A DNA stretch of 64,000 nucleotides from Marseilla massiliensis (GCF_016899955.1 NZ_JACJJL010000004.1:159775-223774), one strand, 5' to 3'. Counted from the first letter of the stretch, positions 28,601-36,537 are shown. Numbers and translations: made by a program. The notes: a model not told the origin generated them from the sequence alone.

Positions 28601-29077
28601 CCGCAGACAAGCATCGGAACCTACGCCGGCGGTTCATACCTCTGGCTCAACGGCACAGACCTGCAGTTCACCATACCTGCAGTACAGCCCGGACAGAAGA
28701 TCCTGATGGAAATAGAGTCGCACAAGAACACCGGCGACAATGCCCGCGGAGTGCGCTTGAGCGTCGACGGAACAGAGATTGGCGAAGGCATACCTGTGGA
28801 GAAGACATCTTACGAGTGGATTGTTCCCGAGACCCTCGGCACCGATCCTGTTGATGTGCTCGTTACTTCTACCAGCGGTTGCCACATCTATCTCATCGAG
28901 GTTGGCAATGCCGACTTGATCAGCGTTGGCATCAACGAAGTGAACACAAACGTTGACACAGACAACAACAACGTCTACACCATCAATGGCGTGATGGTTC
29001 GCAAGGCAGGCGAGTCGCTCGACGGCCTGGCCAAGGGCCTCTACATCATCGGCGGCAAGAAGGTTGTCATCAAGTAA
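25676..29077 (+). CDS. Large secreted repeat protein with C-terminal sorting-like domain
   Basis: An 1133-residue protein with a signal peptide (residues 1-22). Two similar domains start at about residues 305 and 488. Each has the pattern ANI.AL, then a hydrophobic strand, a V/A-V-T strand, EDaTGAi and an NG.TA-type ending, reminiscent of OB-fold or DUF5689-like modules found in Bacteroidales surface proteins. The beginning (WDFSTLENKEGVTY) and a later segment (WDFTTWSETT, near residue 880) also resemble each other. The last 50 residues, with NVYTINGVMVRKAGESLDG and a GLYIIGGKKVVIK ending, look like the C-terminal signal common in Prevotella secreted proteins, consistent with type IX secretion. 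No catalytic motif was found; adhesion or glycan binding is possible. A strong terminator follows. Confidence 0.7.
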   Translation: MKKVYSLLLAVIALFSVNTAKGQEYTVVKSWDFSTLENKEGVTYSDEVVTINKIDCNLGTGEYEGLAWQGANNWFGYDTGGFGLRNHNGGARTMGILGVTTGQRVEIVAGTAGNLNLETPEVATLAGTEDATPSGNEVSRTKYTFDIIADGNLGVKLDRYNNIFSVTISEANGGGEPEEPSYATGKLVLADIEGITAGSIADGTVLDGGEFTVTVDGDGEFRTYNSNWYLDITNGTLTFKGVDGKHINKIVLDCTGTWGIVKADVGTLDGTTKTWTGDAETVTFTFSVFQSTFTGFTVGDYVEPATEVANIGALSTIESGENINLALNGAKVTFVKDDIAFIEDETGAIKLSNIGLELTANTALTGNLYATYARGSIPQLSANGQTASSEFTAEQTTVTPTLATVQGLNGMQYTNRLIKLVGSMSVEGNWLSFGGTSVWIDDAFGVLPADYSWPANIGSILAIGGSDGAAQEVYPVSADDIVDAANVQPEVAANIAALKDMPTGIDVELKLEGAVVTVDETVEASTEEPGGDEEPGIDPYAEGERTIIIEDATGAVAINASVAEALAETFTGNGISLNGSLIATLSNNDGDISLGANDKTATSQITTEAAEPVATVMGVAESKAAENSLRLIQYADVTITYDEATTTYTIAQGEETITLVDKFQKMEYADGAMVLPTEPTTISGIVFHDVNTDTYEFWPTAIASAEPETVYKEVTETEVFLPTEENVAAAQQEGWLIGAAARVDNKKGNIDPATGETLESATAFPGVGVKSGNSEKTLVIYVTGVDAVTGYGVTTSSGESRSLVITATPADGGEAVTATAESAPNTTAVATVELDKSKKYMIDFTGVNTDGSGGDVAVHGVKLTVAKAEPQEYRKWDFTTWSETTKENLEAEAKNYIDGPASEGTETGWRRYEKDGAEWTEADGLKDPYTIYWYGSYINEPTELKANGETIAETAGLLFNNVTKLNNTVALAIDYPQTSIGTYAGGSYLWLNGTDLQFTIPAVQPGQKILMEIESHKNTGDNARGVRLSVDGTEIGEGIPVEKTSYEWIVPETLGTDPVDVLVTSTSGCHIYLIEVGNADLISVGINEVNTNVDTDNNNVYTINGVMVRKAGESLDGLAKGLYIIGGKKVVIK

Positions 29078-29102
29078 ACAACAGGCTTAAGCCAAACAAC
29101 AA

Positions 29103-29141
29103 GGCGGCATCCGGCACTACACCGGGTGCCGCCTTTCTTTT
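29103..29141 (+). terminator. Intrinsic terminator after the secreted repeat protein
   Basis: GGCGGCATCCGG pairs with CCGGGTGCCGCC, one G-T pair in 12, across a short loop and is followed by TTTCTTTT. Confidence 0.8.
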
Positions 29142-29447
29142 GGAATGGCCTTGACCGGCACGCAGTGGCCGCAGACAGCGCCCCCGAGACCACAGCCGGC
29201 AGCCCGCGGCAAGGCCCTCACCACAGCTCCGGCAGCCACCCCATTCACCCCGGCAAAGGCCATGGCGGCATAAGCGAAATCACCCGCCAACGCCACCGAC
29301 GGCACGCATGGCGCAACATGCCGCAACAGATCAAGGCACAGGGCGCAACATTCCGGCAAGGCAAAGCCGACACCCCGCCACGCGAGCCACACCGCACGGA
29401 ACAGCAACCAGTTTAACACAACCACATCAAAAAATCAGGGCAAGCTG
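29142..29447. other. Intergenic spacer of about 300 bp
   Basis: GC-rich sequence between the terminator of the secreted-protein gene and the argR control region. I see no credible gene or repeat in it. Confidence 0.5.
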
Positions 29448-29522
29448 GAAATTTATGCACATTTTCTTTGGTAGTTCGCATAAATATGTATATCTTTGCA
29501 GCCGAACTCGCATAAACATACA
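29448..29522 (+). promoter_or_regulatory. argR promoter with candidate ARG boxes
   Basis: TTG (29468-29470), 20 bp, TATCTTTG (29491-29498): a full Bacteroidetes promoter, giving a leader of about 23 nt. Three copies of GCATAAA-type sequence surround it: TTTATGCA near 29454, GCATAAATATGT at about 29478 and GCATAAACATAC at about 29510. The last two are imperfect palindromes (CATA..TATG) reminiscent of AT-rich arginine-repressor operators. One lies between the two promoter elements and one just downstream, as expected for autoregulation. That they are ArgR sites is inference. Confidence 0.55.
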
Positions 29523-29527
29523 CACGC

Positions 29528-30016
29528 ATGAAATCAAAGAAAGACAGACTTGAAACGCTGAGACTGATTATCTCAAGCCAAGAGATGGGCAATCAGGAAG
29601 AGTTGCTTGCTGCACTGCGAAAGGAAGGATACGTGGTTACGCAAGCCACCCTCAGCCGAGACCTCAAACAACTCAAGGTGGCCAAGGCTGCCACCATGCG
29701 AGGCAACTACATCTATGTGCTGCCCAACGTGACAATGTACAAGCGCGTCAGCACCCCGGCACAGGTGAAAGAAATGATGCAGGTGCCCGGATTCCTGTCG
29801 ATACACTTCTCCGGCAACATGGGCGTAATAAAGACACGGCCGGGTTATGCCAGCAGCATTGCATACAACATCGACGCCAGTCACATAAGCTGCATACTTG
29901 GCACCATTGCCGGCGACGACACAATATTCATCGTCGTGGCCGAAGGCACCCAGCAGAAAGACGTTGTCAGCGCCCTGGCAGCCGTGGTGCCGGAGATGGC
30001 GAAGGCCGACTACTGA
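29528..30016 (+). CDS. argR: Arginine repressor
   Basis: A 162-residue ArgR/AhrC-type regulator. The N-terminal winged helix (residues 1-70) contains QEELLAALRKEGYVVTQATL and SRDLKQLKV, the recognition segment. The C-terminal half is the hexamerisation and arginine-binding domain (IAGDDTIFIVVAEG, with the GDDT arginine-binding loop). It is the first gene of a run of arginine genes in the same direction, so it probably represses its own operon when arginine is plentiful. Confidence 0.93.
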   Translation: MKSKKDRLETLRLIISSQEMGNQEELLAALRKEGYVVTQATLSRDLKQLKVAKAATMRGNYIYVLPNVTMYKRVSTPAQVKEMMQVPGFLSIHFSGNMGVIKTRPGYASSIAYNIDASHISCILGTIAGDDTIFIVVAEGTQQKDVVSALAAVVPEMAKADY

Positions 30017-30137
30017 CGCCCGGGCGCCAGCCGTCAACAGCACTCGCCGCCGAAACCGCCGCGCCGCGACGGCAGCAGCATAGAACGAGACTACAGAAAA
30101 ACGACAATAAAACGAAACATCAGTTACACTGACAGAC

Positions 30138-30716
30138 ATGGAAGAGATTAAGGTAATGGTGGCCGATGCAAGCCATGAACGCTACGTAGACACAATACTC
30201 GACACGATGGCAGCCGCAGCCAAGGTGCGCGGCACAGGCATAGCCAGGCGCACCCATGAGTACATTGCCACAAAGATGAAGGAGGGCAAGGCCGTGATAG
30301 CACTCTGCGGAGGCGCCTTCGCCGGTTTCAGCTACATCGAGACATGGGGCAACAAGCAGTACGTCACCACATCCGGCCTCATCGTGGCGCCCGAATACCG
30401 CAACCGCGGCGTGGCAAAGCGCATCAAGGACCTGACGTTCTCACTGGCCCGCACCCGCTGGCCCAATGCCAAGATATTCAGCCTGACCAGCGGTTCGGCC
30501 GTGATGAAGATGAACACCCACCTGGGCTACCTGCCCGTGACATTCGCCGAGCTCACCGACGACGAGGCGTTCTGGCGCGGATGCGAAGGCTGCGTCAATG
30601 TCGACGTGCTCAAGCGCACCGGCCGCCGTTACTGCATCTGCACCGGCATGCTCTACGACCCGGCCGACCACCCGGGCGAAAAGCCCCCCATCGACATTGC
30701 GGCAGCCAAGGGGTGA
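30138..30716 (+). CDS. GNAT N-acyltransferase, probable first step of arginine synthesis
   Basis: A 192-residue acetyltransferase with the acyl-CoA-binding GNAT core: SGLIVAPEYRNRGVAKRIKD (motif A, with R-N-R-G-V-A), then an arginine-rich helix and FSLTSGSAVMKMNTHLGYLP. Located between argR and argG, it most likely acylates glutamate, as ArgA or its equivalent does. Because the carbamoyltransferase downstream is of the succinylornithine type, the acyl group could be succinyl rather than acetyl. The specificity cannot be read from the sequence. No amino-acid-kinase domain is present, unlike classical ArgA. Confidence 0.75.
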   Translation: MEEIKVMVADASHERYVDTILDTMAAAAKVRGTGIARRTHEYIATKMKEGKAVIALCGGAFAGFSYIETWGNKQYVTTSGLIVAPEYRNRGVAKRIKDLTFSLARTRWPNAKIFSLTSGSAVMKMNTHLGYLPVTFAELTDDEAFWRGCEGCVNVDVLKRTGRRYCICTGMLYDPADHPGEKPPIDIAAAKG

Positions 30717-30894
30717 GGCCGACGCCCATGGCGGCCCGTGGCGTCGGAGGCGCCACACCGGGCCACCACACATCCCCGCCCACGGCGCGGCGCGCCCGCA
30801 TCCGCACGCCAGGCCACTACGCCACAGCCGCCCGGCAGCACAGGGCAGACTAAAACAAACAAAGAAACAACAACCGTAAAAAAACGACAACGAC

Positions 30895-32094
30895 ATGGCA
30901 AACAAGAAAGTTGTGGTGGCCTTCTCCGGAGGGCTGGACACCTCGTACACAGTAATGAAACTGGCAAAAGACGGTTACGACGTTTACGCCGCATGCGCCA
31001 ACACTGGCGGGTTCAGCCCCGCGCAGCTCCAGAAAAACGAAGAGAACGCATACAAGCTGGGCGCCAAGCAATACGTAACGCTCGACGTAACGCACGAGTA
31101 CTACGAGAAATCGCTCAAGTACATGATATTCGGCAACGTGCTGCGCAACAACTGCTACCCCATCTCGGTGAGCTCGGAGCGCATATTCCAGGCCATGGCC
31201 ATAGCACGCTATGCCAACGAGATAGGCGCCGACGCCATTGCCCACGGCTCGACGGGGGCCGGCAACGACCAGATACGCTTCGACATGACCTTCCTCGTGA
31301 TGGCCCCGGGGGTAGAGATAATCACGCTCACGCGCGACAAGGCGCTCAGCAGGAAGGAAGAGGTTGACTTCCTCAATGCCAACGGGTTCACCGCCGACTT
31401 CGCGAAGCTGAAATACTCGTACAACGTTGGCATCTGGGGAACGAGCATCTGCGGCGGCGAGCTGCTCGACCCGACGCAGGGCCTGCCCGAGGAAGCATAC
31501 CTGAAGCATGTCGCCAAAGACGGCGAGGAGTTGCTGAAGATAACATTCGAGAAGGGAGAGATAGTGGCCGTCAACGGCGAGGCGTTCGCCGACAAGGTTG
31601 CCGCCATACAGAAAATCGAGGAGATTGGCTCTGCCTACGCCATAGGGCGCGACTGCAACGTGGGCGACACCATCATCGGCATCAAGGGCCGCGTGGGCTT
31701 TGAGGCCGCCGCCCCCAAGCTCATCATCGAGGCCCACCGCCTGCTGGAGAAGTCGACGCTGAGCAAATGGCAGCAGTATTGGAAAGACCAGGTGGCCAAC
31801 TGGTACGGCATGTTCCTGCACGAGAGCCAGTATCTCGAGCCCGTGATGCCCGACATAGAGGCCATGCTCACCTCGTCGCAGCGCAATGTCAACGGCACGG
31901 CCATACTCAAGCTCAGGCCCATGGGCTTCGAGACGGTGGGTGTCGACTCGGCCGACGACCTCACCAAGTCGAAGCTCGGCGAGTATGGCGAGATGCAGCA
32001 CGGCTGGACGGCCGACGAGGCAAAGGGGTTCATCAAGGTGCTGAGCACCCCGCTCAGGGTGTACTACGGCATACACAACGACGAAAAGCGCTGA
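30895..32094 (+). CDS. argG: Argininosuccinate synthase
   Basis: Joins citrulline and aspartate using ATP. The 399-residue protein has the PP-loop AFSGGLDTSYTV at residues 8-19, AHGSTGAGNDQIRFD (citrulline/aspartate site) and YGIHNDEK at the end. Length is normal. It lies 178 bp after the GNAT gene; a two-membrane-segment PspC-type gene follows only 3 bp later. Confidence 0.95.
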   Translation: MANKKVVVAFSGGLDTSYTVMKLAKDGYDVYAACANTGGFSPAQLQKNEENAYKLGAKQYVTLDVTHEYYEKSLKYMIFGNVLRNNCYPISVSSERIFQAMAIARYANEIGADAIAHGSTGAGNDQIRFDMTFLVMAPGVEIITLTRDKALSRKEEVDFLNANGFTADFAKLKYSYNVGIWGTSICGGELLDPTQGLPEEAYLKHVAKDGEELLKITFEKGEIVAVNGEAFADKVAAIQKIEEIGSAYAIGRDCNVGDTIIGIKGRVGFEAAAPKLIIEAHRLLEKSTLSKWQQYWKDQVANWYGMFLHESQYLEPVMPDIEAMLTSSQRNVNGTAILKLRPMGFETVGVDSADDLTKSKLGEYGEMQHGWTADEAKGFIKVLSTPLRVYYGIHNDEKR

Positions 32095-32097
32095 GCC

Positions 32098-32289
32098 ATG
32101 TACAGCGGAAAGCGGCTCACGCTCTCTGACGACAGGATGCTCGGCGGTGTATGCGGCGGCCTGGCCGAATACTTCGGCCTCGACCCTACGCTCGTGCGCA
32201 TAGCCTACGCCCTGCTCACCGCGTTCACAGCCTTCAGCGGCATCATTCTTTACCCGATACTTTACTGGATAATACCAAGCAAGAATTGA
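32098..32289 (+). CDS. PspC-domain small membrane protein
   Basis: A 63-residue protein consisting of little more than a PspC domain: RLTLSDDRMLGGVCGGLAEY, then LDPTLVRIAYAL, and a hydrophobic segment LTAFTAFSGIILYPILYWII ending PSKN. It starts 3 bp after argG stops and ends 2 bp before argC starts, so it is transcribed, and perhaps translationally coupled, with them. PspC domains in other bacteria help sense membrane stress; a role in arginine synthesis is not known. It may be a hitch-hiker, or may link the operon to the envelope state. Confidence 0.88.
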   Translation: MYSGKRLTLSDDRMLGGVCGGLAEYFGLDPTLVRIAYALLTAFTAFSGIILYPILYWIIPSKN

Positions 32290-32291
32290 CG

Positions 32292-33266
32292 ATGGAAAAA
32301 GTGAGAATAGGAATCCTCGGGGCGGCCGGATACACCGGCGGCGAACTGATACGCCTGCTCATGGGGCACCCCGGGGCCGAGATAGTGTTTGCCAACAGCG
32401 AGAGCAACGCCGGCAACGCCGTGGCCGACGTGCACGAGGGGCTCGTCGGCGACACCGACATGGCCTTCACGGCCGACATGCCATTCGACTCTGTCGACGT
32501 GGTGTTCTTTTGCTTCGGCCACGGAAAGAGCGCCGCGTTCATCAACGAACACCCGCTGCCGGCCCACCTCAGGGTAATCGACCTGGCGCAAGACTTCAGG
32601 CTGGCCGCCCCGGGCAACGACTTTGTCTACGGGCTGCCCGAAATCAACCGTGACCGCATTGCCGCTGCAAGGCACGTGGCCAACCCCGGATGCTTTGCCA
32701 CGTGCATACAGCTGGGGCTGCTGCCCGCCGCCAAGATGGGACTGCTGCACGACGACGTGGCCGTGAACGCCATCACGGGCTCCACCGGGGCCGGCCAGAA
32801 GCCCGGCGCCACCACCCATTTCTCGTGGCGGGCCGACAACCTGAGCATATACAAGGCCTTCAGCCACCAGCACGTGCCCGAGATAAGGCAGAGCCTGGGC
32901 CAGGTGCAGGGCTCGCCGGCGGCAGGCATCGACTTCATCCCCTACAGGGGCAACTTCACGCGAGGCATCTTTGCCACAGCCGTGGTGCGCACCGATGCAC
33001 CCGCCGACGAGATAACGGCTGCCTACAAAGAGTTTTTCGAGGGCGAGCCGTTCACCCACTACACCGACAGGGCCATAGACATGAAGCAGGTTGTGAACAC
33101 AAACAAGTGCCTCGTACACTGCGACAAGCATGGCGACAAGCTGCTTGTGACCTCAACGATAGACAACCTGCTGAAAGGCGCCGTGGGCCAAGCCGTGCAG
33201 AACATGAACATCATGTTCGGGCTCGACGAGGCCGAGGGCCTGAGGCTAAAGGCCTCGGCCTTCTGA
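32292..33266 (+). CDS. argC: N-acyl-gamma-glutamyl-phosphate reductase
   Basis: NADPH-dependent third step of arginine synthesis. The 324-residue protein has the Rossmann start MEKVRIGILGAAGYTGGEL and the catalytic cysteine at residue 134 in HVANPGCFATC, followed by GSTGAGQ. The start at 32292 is 2 bp after the PspC-type gene; the frame is open further upstream, but only as that gene's shadow. In this pathway the acyl group may be succinyl. Confidence 0.95.
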   Translation: MEKVRIGILGAAGYTGGELIRLLMGHPGAEIVFANSESNAGNAVADVHEGLVGDTDMAFTADMPFDSVDVVFFCFGHGKSAAFINEHPLPAHLRVIDLAQDFRLAAPGNDFVYGLPEINRDRIAAARHVANPGCFATCIQLGLLPAAKMGLLHDDVAVNAITGSTGAGQKPGATTHFSWRADNLSIYKAFSHQHVPEIRQSLGQVQGSPAAGIDFIPYRGNFTRGIFATAVVRTDAPADEITAAYKEFFEGEPFTHYTDRAIDMKQVVNTNKCLVHCDKHGDKLLVTSTIDNLLKGAVGQAVQNMNIMFGLDEAEGLRLKASAF

Positions 33267-33280
33267 CGGGGAGAGCGGCC

Positions 33281-33373
33281 ATGGCAAAGTTCAACACCGA
33301 CACCTTCGCCAACTCGTTCATCATCGGGGCATTGATAGGCGGGGTGATATACATCGTTTTCAAAGTAATCTGA
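33281..33373 (+). CDS. Thirty-residue membrane peptide inside the arginine operon
   Basis: The ATG at 33281 opens a 30-codon frame encoding MAKFNTDTFANSF followed by a glycine-containing transmembrane stretch IIGALIGGVIYIVFKVI. It lies 14 bp after argC and 6 bp before argD, with tight spacing on both sides and a sensible hydrophobic helix, so it is probably a real gene. Function unknown. Together with the PspC-domain gene it makes two membrane microproteins within one biosynthetic operon. Confidence 0.65.
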   Translation: MAKFNTDTFANSFIIGALIGGVIYIVFKVI

Positions 33374-33379
33374 AGCAAA

Positions 33380-34522
33380 ATGAAACTATTCGACGTTTAT
33401 CCGTTATTCGACATAAACATTGTCAAGGGCCGGGGCTGCACCGTGTGGGATGACAACGGGCAGGAATACCTCGACCTGTATGGCGGCCATGCCGTGATAA
33501 GCATCGGCCACTGCCACCCGCATTACATCGAGATGGTGGGGCGCCAGCTCGACATGCTGGGCTTCTACAGCAACTCGGTAATAAACAGGCTGCAGGCCGA
33601 GCTGGCCGAACGGCTGGGCCGCGCCTGCGGGTATGACGACTACCAGCTGTTTCTCATCAACAGCGGGGCTGAGGCAAACGAGAACGCCCTGAAGCTGGCC
33701 TCGTTCACAAACGGGCGCACAAGGGTGCTCTCGGCCGAGAAAGCGTTCCACGGGCGCACATCGCTGGCGGTCGAGGTGACCAACAACCCCAAGATAATAG
33801 CGCCCATCAACGACTGCGGCCACACCACCTACCTGCCGCTCAACGACCTTGCGGCGTGGGAGGCCGAGCTGGCCAAGGGCGACGTGTGCGCCTGCATCAT
33901 AGAGTGCATACAGGGCGTTGGCGGCATTCGCCTGGCCACGCCCGAGTTTGCACAGGGCCTGGCCGAGGCATGCAAGCGCCACGGCGCGGTGCTGATATGC
34001 GACGAGATACAATGCGGCTACGGGCGCAGCGGGCGCTTCTTTGCCCACCAGTGGCTCGGCATACGCCCCGACCTCATCACAGTGGCCAAGGGCATCGGCA
34101 ACGGGTTCCCCATGGGCGCCGTGCTCATATCGCCCGAGTTCAAGCCTGTCTACGGGCAGCTCGGCACCACCTTCGGGGGCAACCACCTGGCCTGCACGGC
34201 CGCCCTGGCCGTGCTCGACGTGATGGAGGAAGAGCGGCTGGTCGACAACGCACGCGAAACGGGCAGCTACCTGATGGGGCAGCTCAAGGCCCTGCAGGCC
34301 TCGTGCAGCCACATCACCGACGTGCGCGGCCGCGGCCTGATGGTTGGCATCGAGCTCGACATGCCATACAAAGACGTGCGCAACAGGCTCGTCTACGAAG
34401 AGCATGTGTTCACGGGATGCTCGGGCACCAACACCCTGCGCCTGTTGCCGCCGCTGTGCTTTACCAAGGCAATGGCCGACGAGTTTGTGGCAAGGCTCAA
34501 AAAATGCCTCGACGCACAATGA
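33380..34522 (+). CDS. argD: Acetyl/succinyl-ornithine aminotransferase
   Basis: PLP-dependent class III aminotransferase, 380 residues. INSGAEANENALKLA binds the PLP phosphate, ICDEIQCGYGRSG carries the Asp and Gln near the cofactor, and Lys237 in VAKGIGNGFPMGA forms the Schiff base. It converts N-acylglutamate semialdehyde to N-acylornithine, feeding the carbamoyltransferase at 41534. Preceded by the 30-residue membrane peptide gene; proC follows after 81 bp. Confidence 0.93.
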   Translation: MKLFDVYPLFDINIVKGRGCTVWDDNGQEYLDLYGGHAVISIGHCHPHYIEMVGRQLDMLGFYSNSVINRLQAELAERLGRACGYDDYQLFLINSGAEANENALKLASFTNGRTRVLSAEKAFHGRTSLAVEVTNNPKIIAPINDCGHTTYLPLNDLAAWEAELAKGDVCACIIECIQGVGGIRLATPEFAQGLAEACKRHGAVLICDEIQCGYGRSGRFFAHQWLGIRPDLITVAKGIGNGFPMGAVLISPEFKPVYGQLGTTFGGNHLACTAALAVLDVMEEERLVDNARETGSYLMGQLKALQASCSHITDVRGRGLMVGIELDMPYKDVRNRLVYEEHVFTGCSGTNTLRLLPPLCFTKAMADEFVARLKKCLDAQ

Positions 34523-34603
34523 CGGCATTCGCCGGCGGGCCGCACCGCGGCAAGTCCGGCATGGCACAAAACGAGTAACAAGAGAAAAAACAAATACATC
34601 GAA

Positions 34604-35392
34604 ATGAAAATAGCAATCATAGGGGCCGGGGCCATGGGCGGCTCGCTGGCCAAAGGCCTGCTGAAAAGCGGCAGGTGGCAGGCAGGAAACATCACCGTGG
34701 CCAACCGCACGGAGGCCGCGCTAAGGCCCTTTGCCGACCTTGGAGCGCATACCACCACAGACAACGTGGCGGCTGCCACAGGGGCCGACGTGGTGTTTGT
34801 GGTAGTCAAGCCATGGGTGGTAGAGGGCGTGCTCGCCGAAATAAAAGGCTCGCTCGACATTTCGGCACAAACCGTGGTGGTGATAGCGGCCGGGGTGGGC
34901 TCGGCCGACATGGCCCGATGGCTGGCCGACAGCGGGGGGCGCACGCCGGCCCTGATGCTGGCCATGCCCAACATCGCCGTGGCCGAGCTGTGCTCAATGA
35001 CGTTTGTCGTGCCGGTAAAGGCCACCCGCCAACAAACCGAGAGCGTATGCGCCGTGCTCGACAGCGTGGGCCGCACGCTGATAACCGAAGAGCGGCTGCT
35101 GCCCGCAGCCACCACACTGGCATCGTGCGGCATAGCCTATGCCATGCGCTACGTGCGCGCCGCCACCGAGGGTGGCGTCGAACTGGGCTTCAAGGCCCAG
35201 GCCGCACGCGACATTGTACTGCAGACGGTGCGCGGGGCCGTCGAACTGCTGCAGGCGTCGGGCGACCACCCCGAGGCGGCCATCGACACGGTGACCACCC
35301 CCGGCGGCGTCACCATACGCGGGCTCAACGAGATGGAGCACGCCGGATTCTCAAGCGCAGTCATACGTGGGCTGAAGGCCGGCTTGCAATAA
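34604..35392 (+). CDS. proC: Pyrroline-5-carboxylate reductase
   Basis: Last step of proline synthesis. The 262-residue protein has the NADPH-binding start MKIAIIGAGAMGGSLAKGLL and the C-terminal dimerisation helices ending with TTPGGVTIRGLNEMEH, a ProC signature. It is the last rightward gene of this stretch. A 44-bp perfect palindrome lies 45 bp after its stop. Confidence 0.94.
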   Translation: MKIAIIGAGAMGGSLAKGLLKSGRWQAGNITVANRTEAALRPFADLGAHTTTDNVAAATGADVVFVVVKPWVVEGVLAEIKGSLDISAQTVVVIAAGVGSADMARWLADSGGRTPALMLAMPNIAVAELCSMTFVVPVKATRQQTESVCAVLDSVGRTLITEERLLPAATTLASCGIAYAMRYVRAATEGGVELGFKAQAARDIVLQTVRGAVELLQASGDHPEAAIDTVTTPGGVTIRGLNEMEHAGFSSAVIRGLKAGLQ

Positions 35393-35437
35393 GGCTGCCT
35401 ATGCGGCATGGCACGGCAGCAACATGCCAGGCAGAAA

Positions 35438-35481
35438 GGCAATCCCTCCGGCCGGAATGCATTCCGGCCGGAGGGATTGCC
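35438..35481. repeat. Perfect 44-bp palindrome after proC
   Basis: GGCAATCCCTCCGGCCGGAA plus TG is followed at once by its exact complement, with no loop (22-bp arms). It could act as a terminator or extrude as a cruciform; there is no T run on either side, so termination is uncertain. Confidence 0.85.
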
Positions 35482-35620
35482 ATATATCCATGTGCCGTCT
35501 GGCCGCCACCACATGCGGCGCCGTCGGCCGTTGTCACCGACGGCATCCGACCGCGGCACAAGCCAACCCGCACAGCAAGGCCAACCATCTGGCAATCAGC
35601 GCCTTGCGCCCCGGGCAGCA

Positions 35621-35711
35621 AAACGGCCCATATGACCATGCAAAACCTACTGTTTTGCAAGCCCGAACGGCCTGTATTGGCGAACCGAACGGCCCGTTTG
35701 CCAACGGAGGG
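35621..35711. repeat. 22-bp-period intergenic array E (4 units)
   Basis: Cores start at 35624, 35646, 35668 and 35690. The second (CCTACTGTTTTGCAAG) has lost the core but keeps the phase and the flanking AAAA. The array lies between convergent proC and the small secreted-protein gene, within a 489-bp gap that otherwise holds only the palindrome and GC-rich sequence. Confidence 0.8.
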
Positions 35712-35881
35712 CAAACAGCCGTGGCAGCCACCGCGGCAAAGGCGGGCGGAAGACAGCGCAGCTACATGGCGTAACTATTCGTGCCTCCGGCGGCCATACT
35801 GGCATCCACAGCCACGGCCCGCCGCAAAGATTGACCTTCGGCCATCCGCAGCCCACGGGCAGGCGGGGCCGCAGACGGCGC

Positions 35882-36355
35882 TCAACCGCGCTTGGCGCCC
35901 TGGCCGGCAAGCCGGGCGTTGTGCGGCTGGCCGAACGGCATGCGCAAGCCGGGGGCAGCGCGCCTCTCGTTGAAAAGCTGCTTCAGCTGTCGCGCATTGA
36001 GCATGCCCTTGAACTTCTTGTAGTAGCTTTTCTTCACGTCAATCACCTTTTGCTGTGCGTCAAGCTCACGCTCTATGCCCTCAAGTATCTCCTTGTCGGT
36101 CTGGGCTGAACCCTTGGCTGTGCCTGTGCGGCCCGACTTGCGGGCCTCGGCGAGCTCGCCCAAATACTTCTGGTATAGGGGCACGAACTCGGCACGGGCC
36201 CCGTCGCCCAGCATAAGCCTGTCGGCCACTGCCTCGGCCCTGCGCTGGGCCACCTGCTCCTTTGTCGGCTTCGCGTCCTTGTTGCCGTTGCCTTGCGCGA
36301 CAGACGGCATCGCTGCCATGCACACCATGGCCAGCGCTATCAGAATTTTCTTCAT
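35882..36355 (-). CDS. Small secreted helical protein, Spy/CpxP-like
   Basis: A 157-residue protein with a cleavable signal (residues 1-20, ending SVAQ). The mature part is mostly charged helix. EQVAQRRAEAVADRLMLGDG, FVPLYQKYLGELAEA and LNARQLKQLF resemble, by periodicity and the LT/Q-like turns, the Spy/CpxP periplasmic chaperones and the small secreted proteins common in Bacteroidetes. The C-terminus (after residue 130) is basic and Gly/Pro-rich. No neighbour gives a clear function. Confidence 0.6.
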   Translation of the reverse strand: MKKILIALAMVCMAAMPSVAQGNGNKDAKPTKEQVAQRRAEAVADRLMLGDGARAEFVPLYQKYLGELAEARKSGRTGTAKGSAQTDKEILEGIERELDAQQKVIDVKKSYYKKFKGMLNARQLKQLFNERRAAPGLRMPFGQPHNARLAGQGAKRG

Positions 36356-36500
36356 GACTGTAGTCTCCTTTACCTTTAGTTAAGTTATACCATTACTGTA
36401 ATGCACTGCCAGGCCACGCCAGCCGAACGCCCTGCACCGCCGGTACCATCACGCAGCATGCGCCCCGGGCCGCGTTTTCCTGTATGCTTTTTAGACTCGC

Positions 36501-36537
36501 CGGCCGGCGGCCTGTTTAACCGCGCCGGCCGTTTTTT
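36501..36537 (+). terminator. Rightward intrinsic terminator in a divergent gap
   Basis: CGGCCGGCG pairs with CGCCGGCCG and is followed by TTTTTT. The nearest rightward gene upstream ends more than 1.1 kb away, and the gene in between is on the other strand. Confidence 0.7.
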
